Origin: an uncultured Methylocystaceae bacterium
GTDB lineage: Bacteria; Pseudomonadota; Alphaproteobacteria; Rhizobiales; Beijerinckiaceae
Assembly (NCBI GenBank): GCA_945956975.1
Contig: CAMFKC010000204.1
Span: 1-5,529 of the forward strand
Direction of reading: 5' to 3'
Length of the DNA stretch: 5,529 nt
Part shown: positions 1 to 5,529 of the stretch, piece by piece
How the letters are laid out: the number at the start of each line of letters is the position of its first letter
How positions within the stretch are numbered: the first letter of the stretch is position 1
Made by a program: the position numbers and the translations under genes
Notes under the pieces: generated by a model
Told to the model about the DNA's origin: nothing
What the model saw: only the letters and a program-made list of their open reading frames with translations
The model's database searches: none

Positions 1-2328
1 CTCCGCAACATGGCGGCGACGCTGCGCGGGCGCGATGCGGTGGAACGCGGTTTTGCCATGTCGCTCACCGACGATGGTCGGCTGTACGACGTCGCGCTGC
101 ATTTCTCCGGACGAACCCTCGTCATCGAGGCCGAACCAAGCGACCCCGCGCCAGCCGACGCCGGCGCACTTGTCCGGCGGATCATCAGCCGGGTCCGCCA
201 GGTCGATAATCTCACGCAATTCCTGCAAGAAGGCGCACGTCAGGTGCGCGCGGTCACGGGCTTCGACCGCGTTATGGTCTACCGGTTCGATCCTGGCGGG
301 GCGGGCGAGGTGGTTGCGGAAGCGCGATCGCCGGAGGTCGACAGTTTTCTGGGGCTTCATTACCCCGCATCCGACATCCCTGCGCAGGCGCGAACCCTCT
401 ATCTGCGCAACACCTTTCGCATTATTGCCGACATCGACGCCGTCCCCTCGCTGATTTCGCCGCAATTCGACAATCAAGGCGCCCCGCTGGACCTGTCGCT
501 GTCAGTGCTGCGCGCGGTTTCGCCCATCCATATCGAATATCTGCGCAACATGGGCGTGCGCGCCTCGATGTCGATCTCCATCATTGTCGAAGGCAAGCTG
601 TGGGGACTGTTCGCCTGTCACCACTACGCGCCGCGTCGGCCCGGCTTTCTGGACAGGACGGTCGCGGAACTGTTCGGCTCCATGTTTTCGCTCATGCTGG
701 AGGCGCGCGAGAGGGCCGCGGCTTCGGCCTACGAGGAAAAGGGCAGGGCGCTTTCGGATCGCGTGATGACGGTTGTCGCGCGCGACAATTCGCGTCTTGC
801 GGACGCAGAATGGCTCGCAACGGTGATCTCGGAGGCGATCCCGTGCGACGGCGTCGGCGTCTTCTATGATGGCAAGACGACGCTGTCGGGCATGACGCCG
901 AACCACGCGCAATTTGCGGGCGTGATTTCGATGCTGAACCGCAACGCGCCGCGCGAGGTTTTCGCGACTGACACCATCAAGTCGCTGATTCCCGAGGCGG
1001 AAACTTATGCAGCGCGCGCGGCTGGCCTTCTCGCGCTCCCCGTCTCCCGCAGTCCGCGCGACTACGTCGTGCTGTTTCGCGCCGAGCAGCTGGAATCCGT
1101 GCGTTGGGCGGGCAATCCGGAGAAGCCGGTCGAATATGGCCCGCACGGTGCGCGTCTCACCCCGCGCAAGAGTTTCGAAGAATGGTCGGGCCTGGTGCGC
1201 GGCGTGTCCAAGCCCTTCACGCCTGCGGAACTGCGCGTCGCAGAAACCTTGCGCAACACCTTGCTGGAAGTCGTCCTGCGATTGGCCGAGGAAGCAGCGC
1301 AGGTGCGCCTGCGCGCTGAAGAACGCCAGACGCTGCTGATCGCCGAACTCAACCACCGCGTCCGCAACGTGCTGGCGCTCGTTCGCGGCTTGCTCAACCA
1401 GGCGCGCGCCACCGACGGCGCAGGCGGCGAGGTCGTCGAGGCGCTCGGCGACCGGATCTTGGCGCTCGCGCGTGCGCACGACCAGTTGACGGGAAAAGAC
1501 GGAGGGGCCGCTTCCCTGCGCGGCCTGATCGAGACGGAAGTCGCGGCCTTCCTCAGCGACCGGAAAGACCGGTTTCGCCTGGAAGGCCCGGACATCATGC
1601 TCGAGCCGGACGCATTCACGTCTCTCGCGCTCGTTACCCATGAGCTTGTCACCAATGCGAGCAAGTACGGATCGCTCTCCGACAATGGGGGCGTGGCGAT
1701 ATCCTGGAACGTCGGCCCACATGGCCTGCTGCACATCGCGTGGCGGGAAAGCGGCGGCCCGGTGGTCAAGCCGCGCGGCCGCGCGGGTTTCGGCTCGACC
1801 CTTATCGAAAAGTCCGTCCCGCATGAGCTTGGCGGGAAGGCGGACGTGCGTTTCGTCCTGACCGGGCTGGAGGCCGATTTCGAAATTCCGGCGCGACACT
1901 TCAAGGTCGCGCCGGAGCGCCGCGGCGCCACGCCCGTGCGCACGCCGGCCGCCGTCGCGCCGGCTCTCCCCTTGGAGGGCAAAACGGTCTTGCTCTGCGA
2001 GGATTCCCTCCTGATCGCGATGGACTGCGAAAATCTCCTCGTGGAGCTTGGCGCGCGTGAAGTGCTGACCGGCTCGTCGCTGACACAGGCGACGGCGCTG
2101 GCTGACACGCGACGGTTTGATCTTGCGATTCTGGACGTCAATCTTGGCGCAGAAAACAGCGTGCCGCTCGCCGATCAGCTTGTGATTGCTCGGGTGCCAT
2201 TCGTATTCGCGACAGGCTACGGCGAAACCACCGCCCTCGGCGAGCGGTTCGCGAACGTGCCGATCGTCACCAAGCCTTATTCCCGCGAGGATCTGGCGTC
2301 GGCCTGCGCCCGCGCGCTTGCGGCCTGA
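1..2328 (+). CDS. Bacteriophytochrome hybrid histidine kinase (PAS-GAF-PHY-HWE kinase-receiver), 5' partial
   Basis: Red/far-red photoreceptor kinase. The frame is open to base 1, so the N-terminus is missing, including the usual biliverdin-binding cysteine. Numbering here counts from the Met at base 10. Residues 1-45 are the end of the PAS domain (FDVALH-like LYDVALHFSG). GAF is about 62-235, with the PASDIP motif (Asp122), SPIHIEYLRNMGV (His174, Tyr177) and ACHHY (His204), the chromophore-pocket residues. PHY is about 236-425 with the tongue motif PRKSF (385-389). The kinase is the HWE type: phospho-acceptor His449 in AELNHR, N-box HELVTNASKYG (His544) and WRE (578-580), with G-box GFGS (593-596). 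A receiver follows at about 657-770: acidic Glu664/Asp665, phospho-Asp709, Thr735 in FATGY, Lys755. No DNA-binding output is present, so the signal must pass to another protein. The architecture resembles Agrobacterium Agp2. Gene identity is secure; the partner is unknown. Confidence 0.96.
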   Translation, partial: LRNMAATLRGRDAVERGFAMSLTDDGRLYDVALHFSGRTLVIEAEPSDPAPADAGALVRRIISRVRQVDNLTQFLQEGARQVRAVTGFDRVMVYRFDPGGAGEVVAEARSPEVDSFLGLHYPASDIPAQARTLYLRNTFRIIADIDAVPSLISPQFDNQGAPLDLSLSVLRAVSPIHIEYLRNMGVRASMSISIIVEGKLWGLFACHHYAPRRPGFLDRTVAELFGSMFSLMLEARERAAASAYEEKGRALSDRVMTVVARDNSRLADAEWLATVISEAIPCDGVGVFYDGKTTLSGMTPNHAQFAGVISMLNRNAPREVFATDTIKSLIPEAETYAARAAGLLALPVSRSPRDYVVLFRAEQLESVRWAGNPEKPVEYGPHGARLTPRKSFEEWSGLVRGVSKPFTPAELRVAETLRNTLLEVVLRLAEEAAQVRLRAEERQTLLIAELNHRVRNVLALVRGLLNQARATDGAGGEVVEALGDRILALARAHDQLTGKDGGAASLRGLIETEVAAFLSDRKDRFRLEGPDIMLEPDAFTSLALVTHELVTNASKYGSLSDNGGVAISWNVGPHGLLHIAWRESGGPVVKPRGRAGFGSTLIEKSVPHELGGKADVRFVLTGLEADFEIPARHFKVAPERRGATPVRTPAAVAPALPLEGKTVLLCEDSLLIAMDCENLLVELGAREVLTGSSLTQATALADTRRFDLAILDVNLGAENSVPLADQLVIARVPFVFATGYGETTALGERFANVPIVTKPYSREDLASACARALAA

Positions 2329-2360
2329 GGCGGAGCGACGACGCTATCGAAAAGCTAACC

Positions 2361-2376
2361 TTAAATCCCCCTTAAC
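2361..2376 (+). promoter_or_regulatory. CtrA-type binding box TTAA-N7-TTAAC
   Basis: TTAA (2361-2364), seven bases, then TTAAC (2372-2376) match the full CtrA consensus of alphaproteobacteria exactly. It lies in the only non-coding gap between the phytochrome and the small gene, in otherwise GC-rich DNA. If TTAACC (2372-2377) doubles as a -35 element, a weak -10 candidate GATGTC (2395-2400) follows after 17 bases, as in promoters where CtrA overlaps the -35. This would put the transcript start near 2407. It is a sequence match only; binding is inferred. Confidence 0.6.
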
Positions 2377-2420
2377 CCGGCGCGCGTAATTGTCGATGTC
2401 CGAGGGCCATGACGGCTCCC

Positions 2421-2424
2421 GGAG
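2421..2424 (+). promoter_or_regulatory. Shine-Dalgarno GGAG deciding a TTG start at 2433
   Basis: GGAG lies eight bases before TTG (2433). The upstream in-frame ATG at 2409 has only a purine run ending two bases before it, too close for ribosome binding, and it falls at about the predicted transcript start. A further alternative is ATG at 2445. Confidence 0.5.
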
Positions 2425-2432
2425 TGTCAGAG

Positions 2433-2648
2433 TTGAGTAAGCGCATGTTCGAGTTGCAGACGATCCTCCTGCAGGCCGTCGCCGGCCGTCCCGACGCCCC
2501 CGAAATCCGCGCCTGCATCGTTCGCGAGATCGGCCTTGCCGCCGTCGCAGCGGAATTGGGCCTTAACCTTTCCGACTTCGAGCCATCGCTCGCGCCTTCG
2601 ACGGGCCGCAATGACGCCTATATCGGCGGGCAGGACATAGCGGCCTGA
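2433..2648 (+). CDS. Small hypothetical protein, about 71 aa, downstream of a CtrA box
   Basis: I do not recognise this family. Codon use is typical of a real gene here, with G or C at most third positions (for example the run GCC GTC GCC GGC), and the frame is open to a TGA at 2646. Starting at TTG 2433 gives 71 residues; ATG 2409 would give 79 and ATG 2445 would give 67. The protein looks cytoplasmic: no signal peptide or membrane segment, one cysteine, a probable pair of helices (MFELQTILLQAVAG and PEIRACIVREIGLAAVAAELGL), then an acidic, probably flexible tail ending GGQDIAA. A CtrA-type box lies about 57 bases upstream of the TTG. The phosphoesterase gene starts 51 bases after the stop with no terminator between, so the two are probably co-transcribed. 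An overlapping minus-strand frame (2372-2611) is a less likely alternative. Confidence 0.65.
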   Translation: MSKRMFELQTILLQAVAGRPDAPEIRACIVREIGLAAVAAELGLNLSDFEPSLAPSTGRNDAYIGGQDIAA

Positions 2649-2699
2649 GATCGTCTCGGGCGTAGCCGGCGGGATCCCGCGCGGCGCGGAGCCGAACAG

Positions 2700-3614
2700 A
2701 TGATCACGCGTCGGGCGATACTCCAGGGCGTTGGCGGCCTGATACTCGGGTCGACGGGGCTTGCGAGTTATGCGGTCGCGGTCGAGCCCGGCTTCATGCT
2801 GGAGGTCACCCGTTATCGCCTCACGCCGCGAACGTGGCCTGCAGGTCTCGACCTGCGCATCGCCGTCATCGCCGACATTCATGCCTGCGAGCCATGGATG
2901 CCGGCCTCGCGCATCCGCCACATCGCGGAAGTCGCCAATTCCCTGAACCCAGACCTCGTCGTCCTGCTAGGCGATTTCAACGGCGGCCACCGCATCGTCA
3001 CCGGCCCGGTGATGCCGCAGCAATGGGCGGAGGCCCTGTCGGCGCTGGAAGCGCCGCTCGGCGTCCACGCGATCCTCGGCAATCACGATTGGTGGCACGG
3101 CCCGCTGCCGCGGATGAAGGCCGATGGCGCCGAAGGCGTGCGCCGCGCGCTGAAGCACATGAACGCGTCGGTGCTGGAGAACGACGCCCTGCGGCTCACC
3201 AAGAACGGAAAGCCGTTCTGGCTGGTCGGCCTCGGCGACCAACTCGCCTATCCGATCGGCCGCGCCCGGTTCCGCGGCGCCGACAATCTCGACGATGCGC
3301 TGGAGCAGGTGACCGACGACGCGCCCGTCGTGCTGCTCGCGCACGAGCCCTACATTTTCCACCGCGTGCCGGAGCGCGTCGCCGTCACGCTGTGTGGCCA
3401 CACGCATGGCGGGCAGGTGAACCTGCCGATCGTCGGGCCGATCACCGCAAATCGCCGCTTCGGCGCCGATCTCGTCTACGGGCACGCGCAGCGGGGCGAT
3501 CGCCATTGCATCATCTCGGCCGGCCTCGGCACATCCATCGCGCCAGTGCGATTCATGCGACCGCCGGAAGTTGTCGACCTCACGATTTCCGGGCCGCCGG
3601 TCGCCACGGCATAA
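2700..3614 (+). CDS. Calcineurin-like metallophosphoesterase with twin-arginine signal
   Basis: Predicted two-metal phosphoesterase, 304 aa, resembling the YkuE/YaeI group. The metal-binding motifs occur in family order: DIH (Asp59, His61), GDFN (Asp92), GNHD (Asn128, His129), a lone His in AHEP (His215), and GHTHGG (His234, His236). The N-terminus MITRRAILQG fits the twin-arginine export pattern (T-R-R-x-hydrophobic-L), followed by a hydrophobic stretch to about residue 27 with a possible AVA cleavage site. Action outside the cytoplasm or at the membrane is therefore inferred; B. subtilis YkuE is a known Tat substrate. The substrate cannot be read from the sequence; candidates include lipid or nucleotide phosphates. 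GGAG at 2688-2691 lies eight bases before the ATG and supports this start. The TAA stop sits inside the A-tract of the terminator that follows. Probably the second gene of an operon with the small upstream gene. Confidence 0.92.
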   Translation: MITRRAILQGVGGLILGSTGLASYAVAVEPGFMLEVTRYRLTPRTWPAGLDLRIAVIADIHACEPWMPASRIRHIAEVANSLNPDLVVLLGDFNGGHRIVTGPVMPQQWAEALSALEAPLGVHAILGNHDWWHGPLPRMKADGAEGVRRALKHMNASVLENDALRLTKNGKPFWLVGLGDQLAYPIGRARFRGADNLDDALEQVTDDAPVVLLAHEPYIFHRVPERVAVTLCGHTHGGQVNLPIVGPITANRRFGADLVYGHAQRGDRHCIISAGLGTSIAPVRFMRPPEVVDLTISGPPVATA

Positions 3615-3641
3615 AAAAACGCGGCCGAAGCCGCGTTTTTT
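3613..3641. terminator. Bidirectional intrinsic terminator between convergent genes
   Basis: A perfect 6-bp GC stem, CGCGGC (3620-3625) with GCCGCG (3630-3635), encloses a four-base loop. It is flanked by seven A (3613-3619) and six T (3636-3641), so each strand gets a U-tract. On the minus strand the loop reads TTCG closed by C-G, the very stable cUUCGg tetraloop. It ends the phosphoesterase transcript, overlapping its TAA codon, and the transpeptidase transcript, whose stop lies 19 bases away. Confidence 0.93.
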
Positions 3642-3660
3642 CAGGTCCGGCGAGATCGCC

Positions 3661-4266
3661 TCAGAGAACGACGACCTTCGAATTCATCTTCACGCGATTG
3701 TAGAGGTCGATCACGTCGATATTGCGCATCCGGATGCAGCCGGAGGACACGGACTGGCCGATCTTGTCCTCTTCGTTGGTGCCGTGGATGCGGTACAGCG
3801 TGTCCTTGTTGCCCTGGTAGAGGTAGATCGCGCGGGCGCCGAGCGGATTGTCCGCGCCGCCCGGCAGGCCGCCGGCGTCGACGACGGGCTTGAGGTGGGG
3901 CCAGCGCTGGATCATGTCGGCTGGCGGATGCCAGGCCGGCCATTCCTGCAGCGAGCCGACGCGCGCCGTGCCGGACCAGCCGAAAGCCTCCGCGCCGGTC
4001 GCGACGCCGTAGCGGATCGCCTTCTTGTTGGGGAGCACGAAGTAGAGGAATTTGGACTTCGTATCGACGACGATCGTGCCGGGCGGCTGACCGGTCGGGT
4101 CGTTGACCTCGTACCGATTGTAATCGGCGCCGACTTCGTAGCGCGGCACCATCGCAACCAGATCGGCGTCGCGCGTGGACAGCTTCGGATCGGGGACACG
4201 GGCGTAGTTGGCGTTGCAGCCACTCAGCAGCAGCGCGCCAGCGATTGCGGCGAAAGCGAGTCTCAT
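3661..4266 (-). CDS. L,D-transpeptidase (YkuD domain) lipoprotein
   Basis: Predicted peptidoglycan L,D-transpeptidase, 201 aa from ATG 4266. These enzymes form 3-3 crosslinks or attach outer-membrane proteins to peptidoglycan in the periplasm; which applies here is not visible. The N-terminus is a lipoprotein signal: MRL, a hydrophobic stretch, then lipobox LSGC with Cys17 as the acylated residue. The YkuD domain runs from about residue 64 (TIVVDTKSKFLYF) to the C-terminus. The catalytic motif is HGTNEEDKIGQSVSSGCIRM, with His161 and nucleophile Cys177; Ser replaces the His of the common SHGC form, an accepted variant. The middle part GWSGTARVGSLQEWPAWHPP is typical of ErfK/YbiS-like members. 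The frame stays open upstream to an ATG at 4407, but that adds 47 hydrophilic residues, buries the signal and covers intergenic repeats, so 4266 is preferred. GGGA lies seven bases before it. Transcribed toward the shared terminator. Confidence 0.94.
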   Translation of the reverse strand: MRLAFAAIAGALLLSGCNANYARVPDPKLSTRDADLVAMVPRYEVGADYNRYEVNDPTGQPPGTIVVDTKSKFLYFVLPNKKAIRYGVATGAEAFGWSGTARVGSLQEWPAWHPPADMIQRWPHLKPVVDAGGLPGGADNPLGARAIYLYQGNKDTLYRIHGTNEEDKIGQSVSSGCIRMRNIDVIDLYNRVKMNSKVVVL

Positions 4267-4327
4267 TGAGCCGTCCCGAACTGAATCAAAATGGAATTGA
4301 GGCCGATCAAGGCCTTTAGGCGATTGA

Positions 4328-4358
4328 TTACCATATTCATTACGGAGGTTACCAAATT
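4328..4358. promoter_or_regulatory. Phased direct repeat, candidate operator between divergent genes
   Basis: TTACCATATT (4328-4337) and TTACCAAATT (4349-4358) match at 9 of 10 bases, and their starts are 21 bases apart, two DNA helical turns. They lie in the most AT-rich stretch of the window, 60-90 bases upstream of the transpeptidase start. Two repeats on one DNA face suit a dimeric or paired regulator. The regulator is unknown and no convincing promoter could be fixed around them. Confidence 0.35.
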
Positions 4359-4390
4359 CTTTCCCCGCGTCGCCTCCTGACGCGGGAAAG
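4359..4390. other. Strong inverted repeat in the intergenic region
   Basis: CCCGCGTC (4364-4371) pairs perfectly with GACGCGGG (4379-4386) across a seven-base loop. Beyond one unpaired C (4363), CTTT (4359-4362) pairs with AAAG (4387-4390). Read on the minus strand, the loop contains AGGAGG, a full Shine-Dalgarno-like sequence, with no start codon at a usable distance after it. No T-tract follows, so it is not a classical terminator. It could be an RNA structure in a leader or a protein-binding palindrome. Confidence 0.4.
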
Positions 4391-4511
4391 CGCCGTCCTG
4401 TTGCCATTTTGCGACACTAGTCGGGGTGGACAGGACCTCCGCCGGACGCGATGCTTCTGGCCAACGCAAGCCGGAAGGCCTTTTGCCGCCGGCTCAAATG
4501 TCACGCCCCTG

Positions 4512-4517
4512 GGTGGA
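4512..4517 (+). promoter_or_regulatory. Shine-Dalgarno GGTGGA deciding a TTG start at 4525
   Basis: GGTGGA ends seven bases before TTG 4525, the best-spaced site upstream of the deacetylase gene. ATG 4498 and ATG 4426, both in frame, lack a comparable site. Confidence 0.55.
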
Positions 4518-4524
4518 ACCGCCA

Positions 4525-5454
<930 letters not shown>

Positions 5455-5468
5455 GGCGGGAGCCAGTT

Positions 5469-5501
5469 CGTCATTGCGAGCGAAGCGAAGCAATCCAGAG
5501 C
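5469..5501. repeat. Start of a dispersed extragenic repeat (CGTCATTGCGAGC type), truncated
   Basis: The stretch opens CGTCATTGCGAGCGAAGCGA and continues AGCAATCCAGAG. It has short inverted arms ATTGC (5473-5477) and GCAAT (5490-5494) around a GCGAA tandem (5480-5489). From memory this is a very common intergenic element in alphaproteobacterial genomes, normally followed by an inverted second copy ending GCAATGACG. Here it lies 14 bases after the deacetylase stop and is cut by adapter at 5502. Only one copy is in the window, so repetition is inferred from recognition. Confidence 0.7.
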
Positions 5502-5529
5502 CTGTCTCTTATACACATCTCCGAGCCCA
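5502..5529. other. Nextera sequencing adapter (not genomic)
   Basis: CTGTCTCTTATACACATCT (5502-5520) is the 19-base engineered Tn5 mosaic end, followed by CCGAGCCCA (5521-5529), the start of the Read 2-side Nextera adapter in reverse complement. The natural Tn5 outer end differs, and the CCGAGCCCA tail is library-specific, so this is untrimmed adapter and not a transposon. Confidence 0.98.

Larger units (their letters stand above)
4267..4524. other. Divergent intergenic region, 258 bases
   Basis: This separates the start codons of the transpeptidase (minus) and the deacetylase homologue (plus) and must hold both promoters. It contains a phased TTACCA direct repeat and a strong inverted repeat. 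No confident -35/-10 pair was found on either strand. The part at 4400-4510 is GC-rich and open in the plus frame from ATG 4426, but that translation does not resemble the start of the deacetylase family. Confidence 0.7.

Noticed and set aside
502..1899. Long minus-strand open frame (465 aa) opposite the phytochrome
   Set aside because: It lies wholly opposite well-conserved phytochrome and kinase motifs; such antisense frames are expected in GC-rich genes, and its Arg/Ala/His-rich translation shows no domain.
2669..2680. Palindrome GCGGGATCCCGC before the phosphoesterase
   Set aside because: A perfect 12-mer, but with no loop or T-tract and short for GC-rich DNA; no evidence of an operator or terminator.
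3571..4269. Plus-strand open frame (232 aa) across the transpeptidase
   Set aside because: It crosses the terminator and runs antisense to conserved YkuD motifs.
4283..4287. GANTC (CcrM) site close to the transpeptidase start
   Set aside because: GANTC occurs several more times inside coding sequence in the window (for example at 987 and 4637), so position alone is not informative.
4300..4315. Inverted repeat AGGCC/GGCCT around GATCAA in the transpeptidase leader
   Set aside because: Five-base GC arms are common by chance in this composition.
5502..5520. Tn5-like transposon end
   Set aside because: The bases are the engineered mosaic end followed by library adapter, not the natural Tn5 end; no transposase gene is present.

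Overview
The window looks like chromosomal DNA of a GC-rich alphaproteobacterium, most likely Hyphomicrobiales (Rhizobiales). This is inferred from strong G/C preference at third codon positions, a phytochrome fused to an HWE-type kinase, a CtrA-type TTAA-N7-TTAAC box, and a dispersed repeat of a kind common in that order. The window is also a sequence end: its last 28 bases are Nextera library adapter, so genomic sequence stops at 5501.

Layout. (1) 1-2328, plus: a bacteriophytochrome hybrid histidine kinase (end of PAS, then GAF, PHY, HWE kinase, receiver), cut at its 5' end by the window edge. (2) 2329-2432: a short intergenic region with a perfect CtrA-type box. (3) 2433-2648, plus: a small unrecognised protein, followed 51 bases later without a visible terminator by (4) 2700-3614, plus: a calcineurin-like metallophosphoesterase with a twin-arginine signal. 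The two probably share the CtrA-box promoter. (5) 3613-3641: a bidirectional intrinsic terminator between convergent genes. (6) 3661-4266, minus: an L,D-transpeptidase lipoprotein. (7) 4267-4524: a divergent intergenic region with a 21-bp-phased direct repeat and a strong inverted repeat. (8) 4525-5454, plus: a zinc-dependent class II histone-deacetylase-family amidohydrolase. (9) 5455-5501: the start of a dispersed repeat, then adapter.

The genes do not form one pathway. The phytochrome is a red/far-red light sensor whose receiver carries the FATGY motif of the alphaproteobacterial FATGUY group, which suggests, without proving, a link to general stress signalling. The phosphoesterase and the transpeptidase both appear to act in the cell envelope. 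The deacetylase homologue is cytoplasmic. For three genes the longest open frame starts too early: the small gene and the deacetylase most likely begin at TTG codons with well-placed Shine-Dalgarno sequences, and the transpeptidase at an internal ATG that exposes a lipoprotein signal. I saw no new defence or mobile system. The most notable items are the CtrA box with its small unknown gene, the kinase-receiver architecture, and the adapter-terminated repeat end.
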